A DNA stretch of 64,000 nt from Selaginella moellendorffii (GCF_000143415.4 NW_003314365.1:141991-205990), one strand, 5' to 3'. Shown: positions 10,143 through 22,808, numbered from the stretch's first letter. Notes: generated from the letters alone by a model not told the origin. Numbers and translations are program-made.

Positions 10143-10946
10143 TTTAAAGCGGTATGTATATACTCTTGTCCAGATCGCTCAAGAACGCACAAGAGACTGT
10201 CTTGAGCTTCATTCCTCATCTTTGCCACCTTTCGATTTTCGCCAAGCGATGTGTCGAGTGCAGTGCTTCGTGTAAGCTTGTGGGTGTGACTAGGCTAGTG
10301 GAGTCACGTTTTCATGTCCCTTACCACGCTCGCAGTGGCTTAACGTACCCAGGAGCAGTTGAGGGACTTCTTCGAACCTCGCAGATCCTTGTGTTGTATC
10401 ATCGCCTCGCTTGCCATGCTTCTTCTCTTGTCAGCCATCAGCTATGCAGAGTCTAAACCTGCAAGCAGCTCTTGAGGAATTGTTTGCTCTCACCTGATGC
10501 TCGATCAAGGCTCTCACAACGTACTCTGGGACTAGACTACAGTGGATATCACTGATGCAACAAGCTTTAGGTTCTGAGTCTAAGTTAGTTGCACCAACTC
10601 AAAGATGTTCTGTTTTGTTTCATGGTTTTGAACATGGTTTTTCTATAGGAACAAGCATCAGACTGGAAGCTTTTGGGTGGTGTCTTGATGAATTAAGCTC
10701 CCCGAGGGTTTCATCTTGCGAAGAAGAGAGAAACAACTAACCCCAACCTTCAGCACTCTTGACATTTCCAGATGCCTTGCAACTCGAATCTCTTGGGCAG
10801 AACGCACCGGTGCTCTTGAGGGGGGTGCCTGGATCAAATCAAACTGATGGGAAACATTCGCGTGCCAGCTGAGCGCCATGCCCAGAATTTCAAGAAACGA
10901 TTCATGAAAGTAACAAACACGTTAACAAGCTATTAATGCATAATTT

Positions 10947-11036
10947 GGACGGGAACCTGTTGGCCGGATATCTGGCTAGAATAAAAACAATTATTGGCAA
11001 GGTCACAGGTTCGAACCCACAGCCAGAGACCCAATT
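10947..11036 (+). repeat. SINE-like repeat R1 at unit boundary
   Basis: R1 copy at the start of unit 2, same sequence as at 11-100 apart from ctcgaata/ctagaata. Confidence 0.6.
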
Positions 11037-11358
11037 AAATTTTAGTGGGTCTTTATGGAATTCGCTGGAGTGCTTGAGCAGCAGCAGCAGCCACGATGAT
11101 CATGGTCAGTGTGTCGATCTAGCCCAGACTCTTCCTTTTGCTTTAAAGTCATGCTGGAACGCGTCTCAGCATTGCTCGCTTGAACGCCAACAGGTTTGGA
11201 CGAGGAGAGGAGCTTAAACTTGCAGCCCGCGTGACTCGCAATGCAGCCTTGTCTACGAAAGTATCATTGCATTTCAGCTAGAGGGGGTGTCCAAGTTTGA
11301 ATCCACCACTAGCTCCTCCTACATGCTTCGTCAAAATAGCGAATGGCCGAGGACTACT

Positions 11359-11433
11359 GACGACCTGGATAACGATACGCTGCTCCACACTTTCGAGCAG
11401 CGTTTGACTGCCGCGCTTGTGCCAATCTCATGT
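11359..11433 (+). pseudogene. Short F-box remnant (copy 2)
   Basis: Identical counterpart of the remnant at 451-525. Confidence 0.4.
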
Positions 11434-12035
11434 AAGAAAGAGTGGAGCTGAGCGAGAGCGTAGCCTTTCTTCTCTCTAGTTTCTCGCAGTGGCTTGACGT
11501 GGGTCCTTGCAGATCATTGTGTTGTATCATTCCACCGCTTGTCATGCTTCTTCTTTGCTCTCACCTGACGCTCGATCAAGGCTCTCACAGGCTGCAGTGA
11601 ATAACAACGGAATCACTGGTGCATCAATCCTCAGGTTCTGAGTCTAATCAGTTGCACCAAATCAGGGATGTGCCTTGGGAGTGAGTATTTAATTTCATGG
11701 TCTTGAACATGGCCAGAGGATTTGATCTTGCAAAGAAGAGAGAAACAAATAAATACCCCAACCTCCAGCACTCTTGACATTTCCAGATGCCTCTCAACTC
11801 TGCTCTTCAAGAGGGTGGTTGGATCAAATCAAACTTGCTCATTTTCCAGAAACTTTTCTTGTTCCGAGAAACAAATTTTGCTCCAAAAAAAATCCTGGAA
11901 CCAAGAAGAGAGGCTTGGAAACGTTCGCGCGACCTTGCCCACGTGATTGATACGGAACAAGAAATCAGCACGCGTGCCATTCACTCAAAATCAAGAACAA
12001 GCGAAACACTTTAACAGGCTATTAATGTTTAATTT

Positions 12036-12125
12036 GGACGGGAACCTGTTGGCCGGATATCTGGCTAGAATAAAGAGATTTATTGGCAAGCTCACAGGTT
12101 CGAATCCACAGCCAGAGAACCACCT
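12036..12125 (+). repeat. SINE-like repeat R1
   Basis: Unit 2 counterpart of the copy at 1,138, with the perfect box B ggttcgaatcc. Confidence 0.6.
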
Positions 12126-12547
12126 AAAAGCACTTTTTTCAAGTGTAGGCGATGTTGGAGTTTCTCCGCGATATTGGAATTTCCTTGTTTCTCCCTCCCG
12201 GCAGGCTCGAGAGACAAAAAAGACAGTGGTCGATCTAGCCCAGAAAGAAGCGATCGATCTAGCCCAGAAAGAAGGGATCCTGGAATGTGTCTCTCGCTTG
12301 GAACGATAATAGTTTTGGAGGAGGAACTTGCGCCTCGCGTGACTCGCAATGCACAGCCTCGTTACGATCGCACAGAGTGAGAACACGAACGCTGAGCGGC
12401 AAGCTATTGAGCGGAGCAGAGACAGGACACGACCCTGGACATCGGTTTACCGATGCCCAAGAGTTTTGGCAACCTTCGAATGGCTGTGAGTCATGATCTC
12501 CAGCCCAGAGGACAGGTCCAACTAGCATCGGACTTTTCCCCACTCTT

Positions 12548-12710
12548 TCATTCTCCAGCGCTGAAATTTGGCTCGACACTGGCCTCGTCTAGCTTCCCAG
12601 ATCTCCCCAGCAGATCCACCAAGCATCTTAAGTTTTCCATGATCGTGGACATGCTGTAGTCTTGGGCTATGGACGACAAGTAGTTCTCATCCCGAGATGA
12701 CTGCAGGCAG
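12548..12710 (-). pseudogene. PPR fragment found only in unit 2
   Basis: The minus frame reads YSMSTIMENLRCLVDLLGRS then GKLDEA, the h-y-CLVDLLGRxGKLDEA word at the end of PLS-type PPR proteins. It lies within the ~260-bp segment specific to unit 2. Confidence 0.55.
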
Positions 12711-12777
12711 AAGAGCTCGCTCTGATCACAGTAGCTTGCAAGATGCAAAGGAGGGAGAAGCGTGGCAAAACTTTTCT

Positions 12778-12833
12778 GATTGGGTCTCTGGCTGTGGATT
12801 CGAACCTGTGACCTTGCCATCAGGTTCCCGTCC
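12778..12833 (-). repeat. SINE-like repeat R1, internally deleted
   Basis: Inverted R1 copy that has lost the middle part including box A. It runs from gattgggtctctggctgtgg directly to ccatcaggttcccgtcc. It is found only in unit 2, inside the copy-2-specific segment. Confidence 0.55.
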
Positions 12834-13672
12834 AAATCGGACACTAATTGCTTCTTAACGTATATCATACCTTCACCATAACGGCGCAAGCTCTCGCTCA
12901 TTTCTAAGCATCCTTTCTAAACCCGTGGGAACGTTTTATAAGGCTGTCATCCTTTCTGCGGTTGTCAAGCTCAAGAAAGAAACCATTATGGAATGAAGAT
13001 TTCACCACTGAATCCCTGGGATAACCTACCTTTTCTTCTTTTGAGAAACAAGGTTTCCCTGCATCCAACGACTGAATGTCCAAAGATGGCTTGGTTGAGC
13101 ATTGAAGATTAAATTGATCCAGGCACGCTCTTGATTAGCAGCAAAGTTAAGAGTACAAGGCTGGAGGTACTTCTCTGTTCTTTCAAATCCTGGGGAGCTT
13201 GAGATTTCATCAAGGGGCTTTCTTGTCGTGTTCTATCCAAGTTTGATGCTTGTTCCTAGCAGCAACAAGAAAAAACTCCATGAAATTTCAAGTCACACCC
13301 TGTGTGAAGAAGAGGGGGCAATGCATGGAAAGTACTCGGGGCCAAAAGGTGGCTGTCCACAACAAGAGTATTTAGAGCAAAAAGGGCGAAAGATGAACTG
13401 TGGGAAAGCAATGCTTTCACTACAACGTACATCCCTTGTGCCCTGCTGATCAATCCAAAAGCCAACGCTGGTGGTAGTGCAGCAGCTCCTCCGTCCCGCG
13501 TTTAAATTCTACAAGCTCTTGCCAGGTGCAAGGTTCCATGGCCGTTTGCGACAAGAGAAATGCTGGTCACGTCTTTCGAACTGGAGCTACCTGAATTGGA
13601 TGCCGTGATTGGCTGCTTGCGAACAATTAAGCTATCAATCACTGTGCCTCTTTTGTTATTTTATTCACTCCA

Positions 13673-14183
13673 ATGGTGGTGATTTGCCAGGTCCCCCAGG
13701 AAGCAGAGACTATCGTCAAGGAGACCATCCATGGTTTTAATGCTTCTCATTTGCCTCCTCCAAAAGAGGGCGTCATTCGCATGGAAGCCAATGGTGGATT
13801 CATCCTCCAGACGATTAGCGACGAGAAATGCTACATAAGGTACGGTATTAAGTTTTTTTTTCTTTTGTTTTCTTCTTAAGATAGTCACTACTTCTTTTAC
13901 AGAGCAGTAATACACCTGGACCTTAAGCTCGACCTTGTTCTGACATGGGTGATTAACTTCCTTGGGCGTCAAGTTGTGGGACACGGCTTCAGGCTATACC
14001 TCAAGGTATATTTCTTTCCTTTTGGGGTGAAAAATGTCTAAGCTTTGTGTGTTACAATAGACTGTTTCTTCTGTTAAAGAGAGCAAAGTGTTTCAAGAAT
14101 GCATCAGGCAACAGCCACTCTACAGCCACATAACGTTACAGATGCTACCAAAATCGAGCCACGAAAATGGATACAAGAGTTGA
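13673..14183 (+). CDS. START-like lipid-binding protein, C-terminal part only (copy 2)
   Basis: Same three-exon structure as at 2,528 (13,673-13,839; 13,903-14,005; 14,061-14,183) with identical exon lengths and an open frame. CYTR has become CYIR and the second acceptor is TAG. The counterpart in unit 3 was removed by recombination. Keeping splice sites and frame in two copies may only reflect recent duplication. Confidence 0.55.
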
Positions 14184-15218
14184 GGTGCTTTTCATAAGAA
14201 GTATTCATAAGCTTCCTGCACAAGAGCATTTACATTTATAAACAATTTATAAACAAAGAGGAGCTTGAGGCCCACCGATACTCCTGAAAAGTCCGAACTT
14301 ATTCATGAGACATATGCAAGGTGGGTTTTATAAGATTTCTGTTGTTTTGCATGTCTAGAAAAATCTGCTGCAGTCAAGCTCAAGAAAGAAACCATTCTCT
14401 TCTCGATGGAATGAAACTCTCACTTGCTCCATGCTCTGGCGAGGCCATGGCAAACAAAATGGGTGGACTCTTCGTCTCAATCTGACAAGCAGCTGATGCA
14501 AAGGCTACTTTTGAGAAACAAAGCGTAAGTATGCTGCAACAAGAACCAGCAACAGCCGTTTAAGGTATTGTCATGGAAGATGGCTTGCCTGAGCTCGAGT
14601 TTGATTTGATCCAGGCACCCTAGTCCCATCTATTCTTCACTTGGTTGTCAAAGCTTGGAGGTCCATAGGTTTCAATCCTTTCAAATCCTGCTCCAACTTT
14701 TGATGCCTTTTCTTGGCAATAATATATTGCTCTGAAACCGTGAAAGCTTACTCACCTGCAAAAAAAACTCCAGGGTTGCACCAGACATCCAATAAACCAG
14801 GGAAGCTCTCGAGGAAAATCCTAGATTCAACATAAACAAGTCACACCTCATGGAATTGGTGGTGATCTTGGTGCAACTAGCTAGTTAAGCTTGTCCTCAA
14901 ACACATGGTTTTGGCATTTGTCTTTCACACTATTGTCCAATCTTGTGAAAGCCTTGACCGAGCTTAAACTCAATCAGCTGAGAACAAGCTGTCTCAAAAG
15001 TTTCCAAAGAGCAGAAGGCATAATACAAAGGTCACAAACTCGTCTCATCACAAGTTGCATTGTGGTCACTCCACGCCTTGGATGTTGATGAACTACAGGC
15101 CTCCATTTATCTTGGAAAATACATCTATGAGGAATGAAGCAATCTGGACAATAGTATAAGCAAAATGAGCACGAGAAGAACCATACATACCGTGGAAAAG
15201 CATGAGTTCTACACTCAA

Positions 15219-15402
15219 AACGACATACACATGGCACGGGCAATGTTCGATCAAATGCCCGAGTGCCACAACATTGTCGCATGGATTGCTAGGCCTACGC
15301 TCTCACTGGGAATTTCTTCCACGCTTTAATTTGATCCTCTACCAGGAGATGGTCTTGGAAGGAATGGCTCCCGACTAGATCACATTCACTTCCAAAATCA
15401 GA
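15219..15402 (+). pseudogene. PPR-repeat fragment (copy 2)
   Basis: Counterpart of the fragment at 4,071 with the same ARAMFDQMP and LYQEMVLEGMAPD words and the same breaks. Confidence 0.65.
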
Positions 15403-15860
15403 AAAGTTCTTTGTCAGGATGTACCATCTACTAGGACGAAACTGGCCTCAAGAATGCTAGAGCATAAGTTATAACATGTAGCTACGTGGGGCTCCTCGCT
15501 AAATGATGAACCTATGCAGAGACTTGCCCGATCGTGGAGCACTAGTACACGCAAGGTGGATTGTTAACATTGAGGATGTCATTGTTGTGTGCTAAAGTGG
15601 CCTGAAGAACCCCACCGTGATTGGATTCCTTGTGTTTCCATCACTCTTTTAGCTAATAGAGCTTCTAATTACAATCTTTTACAAGGAACCCACAGTACAA
15701 AGACTAAGCTCGGTTACAATCTCTTAAAATGAACCCAGGACTAAGCTCAATAATGAAGATTAGGCCATTGTTGGAATGTCCATTTTAAGGAGTTGTGCTC
15801 TTATTGGATAGCTCATTGATGCTTTTCAATTAAAACGTACAATAAGCCTCCTGTGGGAAC

Positions 15861-16587
15861 ATGCAGTCTATGTTAGGAGATCTCAGCAGGCATGGTGGAT
15901 CAATGTTCCATCTGGAACGGATGAAATTTCTTGCTCAAGGTGCTCGTCTGACCACATTCCACAGCAATATTCTGAAGGAGATATTCGATGGGTTGTACAA
16001 AGAGATCAGGAAGATCCTGGTGCCGTTCATTTGTGGATGTTGTGCTGCCATTTGAATGGAAATTCGGGGGTTGGTAAATCTGCATTCGTCTGGTACTTCC
16101 GGTCATGATCTACGAGTCCAGAGCGACTGTTTTGATGTTCAAGGTTAACAAAGCTCAGGGTGGTGAATAGAGAAGACTTCCCTCAGGAGATTGTGCTGGA
16201 CAGCAAAGTAGATACCATCTCATCGATCTGTGAGTGGACTTGGGGCGGATGGTTGGAAATAAAACCCTTGTTGCTGCTTCATCACCAGACGAGTTCAATG
16301 TCAGAAAAGCCAAGCGGACAACGTTCACTCGCTATCTGCCTGCGTGGGAAAAGCACGAGTACGATGCTCTTGTGTCTTCTTGGAGGAAACGCGTGACAGA
16401 CTATGAGAGTGGATCGGAAGAAGCCAAAGAGATAACGCAGAGAGTAAATGCTGCTGAAATGGCGTTTGAATGGTTTGGAGGTATCCCCTGGTTTCTTTGG
16501 GATGTAGAAGCAAACGGTCTGACTGTGGAAGCTTTCAAAAGGGTTTGTCCTTCAAGCGTTTTGAGCGTTGGTGGTCCAGGAAACTAA
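15861..16587 (+). pseudogene. P-loop NTPase remnant, Crinkler/RHS-like (copy 2)
   Basis: Same remnant as at 4,723. The P-loop codes GVGKS here, but an extra base near 16,031 shifts the frame before it, and the end runs on into VCPSSVLSVGGPGN because the short segment around 5,416-5,455 of copy 1 is missing. The LYV codons of copy 1 before KEIFDGL are also absent. Confidence 0.45.
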
Positions 16588-16957
16588 GGTGCGCATCTTC
16601 ATGCTCTCAAACATGCTCCTGGTGGCGTTCAAGTTGAAACTTGCTTGAGAGCTATCCAGCAGACAATGGTCTTGCGCAGGATCTCGTGAACGGCCTTGTC
16701 AAAATGCCCATTCTCGCAAATGCGAGGATCCACGGTACTGGATTCTTCTCCGGGATTTGACCGAAGGTGTTCTTCGTGAGGGCAACGACGCCTTGGATGG
16801 TCCTAATGATGGAAGTCGTTGTAATTCTTAGGATACTACTTTATCCATCACGAATAGCATCAATACAGTAATCACTTCGAAGCTTTTAAAATAGGATCTA
16901 CATATTTTGTCTTGGTAATGGGAGATTTCACTTCCTGAACATAGTCGCTTCTATATA

Positions 16958-17425
16958 TCAGGTGAAGCAAGATCTAACGTCCACATCTTGATTGATTTCA
17001 TTTGCTGTTAAATCCATCCATTTTTTGAATTTTTTTTGTGTGTGGCTATCCGGCACCAGGAATCGTCTAAAATCCATGGTGAGGCTCTTTGGGTATCGAG
17101 GTTTCTTCATTTGAATCCTTGGAATCTTTCGGTTTTCGGTTTTCGACATCCAAGCCGGCTCCCTTTCGTCCTTGGGCGGCTGGATGCCTTGGATGATCGC
17201 CGCATTTTGCCGCGTCTTGGCGTCCGGAAGGGATGTGTCAGGGAGCGAAGCAATTGCGTCAGAATAGATGCAGCTGAGCTCCTGGACCAGCTCGTCCCAA
17301 GTCCGGCACGACAGGCCCGTTGTGTAGTTGGGAGAGAGGGGATGGAAAACGTGGCCTTTGTCTGGGTGCAACCGGATGGAGAGCTTTCCGAGAAAACATC
17401 GAGAGATGGCAGCTTTCCGCTGCAC
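16958..17425 (-). CDS. Hypothetical protein, 155 aa (copy 2)
   Basis: Counterpart of 5,864-6,364. It agrees through the last ~135 codons, but a small indel near 17,387-17,400 alters the N-terminus (MQRKAAISRCFLGKLSIRLH) and about 30 bp are inserted upstream. It is unrecognised. Confidence 0.33.
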   Translation of the reverse strand: MQRKAAISRCFLGKLSIRLHPDKGHVFHPLSPNYTTGLSCRTWDELVQELSCIYSDAIASLPDTSLPDAKTRQNAAIIQGIQPPKDEREPAWMSKTENRKIPRIQMKKPRYPKSLTMDFRRFLVPDSHTQKKFKKWMDLTANEINQDVDVRSCFT

Positions 17426-17627
17426 AGAGGAAGACGAATACCCGAGTCTCTCTCACCTCGCGAAACCGTAGCCGCACTAAAATCTAACGGTTTGGATGGT
17501 ATATTCTAAGATATCCTTTAATCCAACGGCTGTGATGTATCGCTCTTAACCTTTTATTTGTTTGTAGTTACCACTAATATAAACTGCGTTTAAAAGTTCG
17601 GTTAATTTAATAATAAAATAATAAAAT

Positions 17628-17763
17628 AGTGTTCATGTTAGGGGGCGACCCTAACACCGTACTATTCTTAATTGAAAGTCGAGGCGGATGGGAATCGAAC
17701 CCAGCAACCCTTCACAATAGAACATTACAGCGTGCATGCTATAACCACAAAGCCATGAACACT
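17628..17763 (-). repeat. tRNA-derived SINE-like element (copy 2)
   Basis: Counterpart of 7,007-7,142 with the same box A, box B and inverted ends. Confidence 0.6.
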
Positions 17764-17829
17764 GGGAGATAACAAAATATTATTTCAGCACCTCTTATTT
17801 GAAAAACAAGATTTGGAATCCATCTGATT

Positions 17830-17932
17830 GTCCACGTGGACGACATCCAGGGGCTGCGAGGCCAGAGGATCCACGCGCGGATCCTGGAGAGCAGCTACTG
17901 GCCGAATCAATACCGTCTTCATCCGGCATGAA
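17830..17932 (+). pseudogene. PPR N-terminal fragment (copy 2)
   Basis: Identical counterpart of 7,209-7,311. Confidence 0.55.
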
Positions 17933-17990
17933 ATCAAACATTTCTTTGGAGGTGGTCTGCTATTCACTGCTGGAAGGGGAACCCATGGAA

Positions 17991-18261
17991 CGTCCTGTCA
18001 TTCTGGGCAGTAGATTCGTCCAGGACACCAGATCCTTGGCCGGCGTTTTTGCCCAAGCTCGATTTCGCTGCCACAATTTGCCCCTGCTGCGCGAGAGCCA
18101 TTATCATCGAGTTCCATGGCGCTCTGAGAGGCAATCAAACATAGACTCTCACTCTCGGATGCGGGATGCCGCCACATACGCGGTGACCATCGCGTTCCAG
18201 GAGACGATAATCGAACAAGATTGACGCCGCATCGATCGAATGCCCTGTTCTTGCTGCTCGC
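17991..18261 (-). pseudogene. PPR-repeat fragment, opposite strand (copy 2)
   Basis: Identical counterpart of 7,370-7,640. It is absent from unit 3. Confidence 0.6.
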
Positions 18262-18411
18262 ATTTGCCAGCGAAAGGGAATATCGCGCGATCCAAGAGCC
18301 TGAACCGTGGATCATTCGGGGGGATCGGCACGAGAGAAGATTTAGCTCCAGCAACGCTGCCGAGAGCGACTTTGCGGAGAAGAGAAATCCCTCGTTCATA
18401 CAAAAAAAATT

Positions 18412-18501
18412 GATTGGGTCTCTGGCTGTGGGTTCGAACCTGTGACCTTGCCAATATATTTTTTTATTCTAGCCAGATATCCGGCCATCAGGTTCCCGTC
18501 C
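18412..18501 (-). repeat. SINE-like repeat R1, inverted
   Basis: Unit 2 counterpart of the inverted copy at 7,791-7,880. Confidence 0.6.
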
Positions 18502-19628
18502 AAAGTGTACACTAATTGCTTCTTAACGTATACCATCATGTAAACAGCGGCGCAAGAGATTTTCGTTTTGTGGGCGCATGGCGCGCAGCGCGTTGCTGCT
18601 GTCAAGCTCAAGAAAGAAACCATTCTCTTCTCGATGGAATGAAACTCTCACTTTCTCCATGCTCTGGCGAGGCCATGGCAAACAAAACGGGTTGGATGGA
18701 CTCTGCATCTCAATCTGAGCAAGCAGCTGATGCAGAAGCTACTTTTGAGAAACAAAGTATAAGTATGCTGCAACAAGAACCAGCAACATCCGTTTAAGAT
18801 ATTGTTCTGGAAGATGGCTTGTCTGAGCTCAAGTTTGATTTGATCCAGGCACCATGGTCCCGGGAATCTATTCTTCACTTGGTTGTCCAAGCTGGAGGTC
18901 CATAGGTTTGGATCCTTTCAAGTCCTCGGGGCGTGAGACTCTGGAGCTCCAAGTTTTGATGCCTTCTCTTGGCAATAATATAATATATTGCTCTGAAACC
19001 GTGAAAGCTTACTCACCCGCAAACAAAACTCCAGGGTTGCACCAGAGATCCAATAAACCTGTGAGAGCCTTGACCAAGCTCAAACTCAATCAGCTCAGAG
19101 CAAGCTTTCTCAAAAGTTTCCAAAGAGCAGATGGCATAACACAAAAAACGTATACCAGGTCACCAACTCATCTCATCACAAGTTGCGTTATGGTCACTCC
19201 ACGCCTTGGATGTTGATGAACTACAGGCCTCCATTTTATCTTGGAAAATGCTTGAGGCCAAAGGGTGGCGAAGATGAGGAATGAAGCGATCTGGACTGGA
19301 CAAGAGTATAAACAGAATGAGGACGAGAAGAACCATATATACCGCGGAAAAGCAGTGCTTGTGCTTGTGAGCCTAGTTTGAAGATGTCTGAGACTGAGAA
19401 GAAAGACCATGCTGCTCGACTCATAGAGCACGCCCGGCAGCAGCACACCGCCCGGGTAAAGAGCCCCCTGGATCGAAAATGTGCAGCAGTAGCGTATAAT
19501 GGCAATGGCGGTGGTTTTCCATGGCATCGTTCTTGAGCCTTGACGAGGAGGTGCCATCCAGCGAAGATTTGCAGGAAGGAGGAGCGATCTCCAGCGGTGG
19601 GCGCCTGGGCGAGAATGCGGTGAGCACA

Positions 19629-20000
19629 GATCTGGGAAGGGGAAGGCGCATCCACGAGGAAAATCGTCTCCAGCGGCCTCGAGGTTCCTTGCTAATCTGG
19701 TCATAGAAAGGTATGGAAAGTGCGGGCGCTGGAAATCTTCCAGAAGATGAAAGATCGAGGTTCTTTCTCGTGGAAGATTGCGATCGCGGCATTTGCCCTT
19801 GTTACTCTTTTTCGAGCATCCAGTTATTTCTTTTGGCAGCTATCAATGCCGATCCGGGGGAGATCCACGCGCTAATCATCGCCGCGTTACGGTGCTCCGT
19901 TGGCGAGCATGCCATCGCCGAGATCTTCTTCTGCCAAGAACTGGACAGACACTTGCATCGGGTGGAACCAGGGCATTGCCGTGTGAGCTCGAGACTGGCA
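19629..20000 (+). pseudogene. PPR-repeat fragment (copy 2)
   Basis: Counterpart of 9,008-9,380 with the same frame breaks. Confidence 0.65.
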
Positions 20001-20247
20001 TCCCAGCCTGATCGGCGCCACATCCCAATCGCCGCCCCAAGCTCCAAATACTACAACGACAAGCCAAAGATGGTGACGGTGTTATTGTCTCAGCTCCAGG
20101 ATTGCGAGGAGATCAGACAGCAGGGGTATGGCCTCCTCCAAAGGCCGTGGTTGATTTACCCTCCAGCAGTAGTCTTTCAACCAGGCCTGGAGCGGGGCCT
20201 TCTGCCAACTTAAGTCGAGGTTCCTGGTGTTTCTCACCATGTGTTTC

Positions 20248-20508
20248 TCACCTGGATCTCCGCCACATCGCCATTGATAGCTGCAAGAATTCGATATCGA
20301 CGAGCATTTGCCGAAAGAGCACCAGAACTTCTGGCATTTGCCTGCTGTGGGCAAATGCGTTCTAGAAGAAAACATTTCCATCTTCCATTTTGTGGAGGAC
20401 ACCCAAGGCATCCGCGGCGCGCCCGCACTTTCCATACATTTCCATGACGAAATTCGCGAGGAATCTATGACGATCAGAGCAGCGTCTCCTCCTCGTCGTC
20501 AAGAACAA
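20248..20508 (-). pseudogene. PPR-repeat fragment, opposite strand (copy 2)
   Basis: Counterpart of 9,612-9,872; a ~16-bp duplication (gtgtttctcaccatgtgttt) sits just below it. Confidence 0.6.
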
Positions 20509-20583
20509 TGCGATGGAACCATTCGTTAACTACATGTAAGCTTCGTCAAAATAGCAAATGGCGCAAGGACAGCGATAGCAGAG

Positions 20584-20778
20584 GTGACGCTGCCACCATT
20601 GGGCGACCTGGATAACGATACGCTGCTCCGCACTTTTGCTCGCATTCCAACAAGGAAGTTCCCCACCCGAGCAGCGCTTGTCTGCTGCGCTTGGCTGGAT
20701 GATCCGGTCTGGCTCAAACCAAGACAAGCCTTCAAACAATACCTCGCAAAGCAAGCATCACAAGCATTGCTTTTGTGA
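20584..20778 (+). pseudogene. F-box domain fragment (copy 2)
   Basis: Counterpart of 9,948-10,142 with KFPTRAA instead of KFLTRAA. Confidence 0.6.
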
Positions 20779-21596
20779 TTTAAAGCGGTATGTATATACT
20801 CTTGTCCAGATCGCTCAAGAACGCACAAGAGACTGTCTTGAGCTTCATTCCTCACCTTTGCCACCTTTTGATTTTCGCCAAGCGATGTGTCGAGTGCAGT
20901 GCTTCGCGTAAGCTTGTGGGTGTGACTAGGCTAGTGGAGTCACGTTTTAAAGCTTCTCCTTGTCCCTTACCACGCTCGCAGTGGCTTAACATACCCAGGA
21001 GCAGTTGAGGGACTTCTTCGAACCTCGCAGATCCTTGTGTTGTATCATCACCTCGCTTGCCATGCTTCTTCTTTTGTCAGCCATCAGCTATGCAGAGTCT
21101 AAGCCTGCAAGCAGCTCTTTATTGAGGAATTGTTTGCTCTCACCTGATGCTCGATCAAGGCTCTCACAACGTACTCTGGGACTAGACTACAGTGGATATC
21201 ACTGATGCAACAAGCTTTAGGTTCTGAGTCTAAGTTAGTTGCACCAACTCAAAGATGTTCTGTTTTGTTTCATGGTTTTGAACATGGTTTTTCTATAGGA
21301 ACAAGCATCAGACTGGAAGCTTTTGGGTGGTGTCTTGACGAATTAAGCTTCCCGAGGGTTTCATCTTGCGAAGAAGAGAGAAACAACTAACCCCAACCTT
21401 CAGCACTCTTGACATTTCCAGATGCCTTGCAACTCGAATCTCTTGGGCAGAACGCACCGGTGCTCTTGAGGGGGGTGCCTGGATCAAATCAAACTGATGG
21501 GAAACATTCGCGTGCCAGCTGAGCGCCATGCCCAGAATTTCAAGAAACGATTCATGAAAGTAACAAACACGTTAACAAGCTATTAATGCATAATTT

Positions 21597-21686
21597 GGAC
21601 GGGAACCTGTTGGCCGGATATCTGGCTAGAATAAAAACAATTATTGGCAAGGTCACAGGTTCGAACCCACAGCCAGAGACCCAACT
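21597..21686 (+). repeat. SINE-like repeat R1 at unit boundary
   Basis: R1 copy at the start of unit 3. Confidence 0.6.
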
Positions 21687-22032
21687 AAATTTTACTTCGC
21701 TTGCGCAAGAATTTGCCGGTGGGTCTTTATGGAATTCGCTGGAGTGCTTGAGCAGCAGCAGCAGCCACGATGATCATGGTCAGTGTGTCGATCTAGCCCA
21801 GACTCTTCCTTTTGCTTTAAAGTCATGCTGGAACGCGTCTCAGCATTGCTCGCTTGAACGCCAACAGGTTTGGACGAGGAGAGGAGCTTAAACTTGCAGC
21901 CCGCGTGACTCGCAATGCAGCCTTGTCTACGAAAGTATCATTGCATTTCAGCTAGAGGGGGTGTCCAAGTTTGAATCCACCACTAGCTCCTCCTACATGC
22001 TTCGTCAAAATAGCGAATGGCCGAGGACTACT

Positions 22033-22107
22033 GACGACCTGGATAACGATACGCTGCTCCACACTTTCGAGCAGCGTTTGACTGCCGCGCTTGTGCCAAT
22101 CTCATGT
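22033..22107 (+). pseudogene. Short F-box remnant (copy 3)
   Basis: Identical counterpart of the remnant at 451-525. Confidence 0.4.
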
Positions 22108-22719
22108 AAGAAAGAGTGGAGCTGAGCGAGAGCGTAGCCTTTCTTCTCTCTAGTTTCTCGCAGTGGCTTGACGTGGGTCCTTGCAGATCATTGTGTTGTA
22201 TCATTTCACCGCTTGTCATGCTTCTTCTTTGCTCTCACCTGACGCTCGATCAAGGCTCTCACAGGCTGCAGTGAATAACAAAGGAATCACTGGTGCATCA
22301 ACCCTCAGGTTCTGAGTCTAATCAGTTGCACCAAATCAGGGATGTGCCTCTCGTGTTTTTGGGAGTGAGTATTTAATTTCATGGTCTTGAACATGGCCAG
22401 AGGATTTGATCTTGCAAAGAAGAGAGAAACAAATAAATACCCCAACCTCCAGCACTCTTGACATTTCCAGATGCCTCTCAACTCTGCTTTTCAAGAGGGT
22501 GGTTGGATCAAATCAAACTTGCTCATTTTCCAGAAACTTTTCTTGTTCCGAGAAACAAATTTTGCTCCAAAAAAAATCCTGGAACCAAGAAGAGAGGCTT
22601 GGAAACGTTCGCGCGACCTTGCCCACGTGATTGATACGGAACAAGAAATCAGCACGCGTGCCATTCACTCAAAATCAAGAACAAGCGAAACACTTTAACA
22701 GGCTATTAATGTTTAATTT

Positions 22720-22808
22720 GGACGGGAACCTGTTGGCCGGATATCTGGCTAGAATAAAGAGATTTATTGGCAAGCTCACAGGTTCGAATCCACAGCCAGA
22801 GAACCACC
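22720..22808 (+). repeat. SINE-like repeat R1
   Basis: Unit 3 counterpart of the copy at 1,138, with box B ggttcgaatcc. Confidence 0.6.

Larger units (their letters stand above)
1..10936. repeat. Tandem array unit, copy 1 (10.9 kb)
   Basis: The sequence starting at base 1 recurs nearly identically from 10,937 and again from 21,587, so this is one unit of a head-to-tail array. It carries F-box, START-like, PPR (both strands) and P-loop NTPase fragments, one unknown ORF and SINE-like repeats, listed separately. The stretches 530-2,527, 3,040-4,070, 5,460-5,860, 6,370-7,000, 7,900-8,990 and 10,150-10,930 hold no gene I can support. About 490 bp (roughly 6,488-6,979) occur only in this copy. It lacks the roughly 260 bp that copy 2 has near 12,591-12,855. 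Confidence 0.95.
10937..21586. repeat. Tandem array unit, copy 2 (10.65 kb)
   Basis: This is the second head-to-tail copy and is almost identical to copy 1 along most of its length. Differences seen by eye are the loss of about 29 bp near 11,043, a short duplication of a cgatctagcccagaaagaa motif near 12,237-12,275, an extra segment of about 260 bp at 12,591-12,855, and absence of the ~490 bp present in copy 1 near 6,488. The same gene fragments follow in the same order. Confidence 0.95.
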
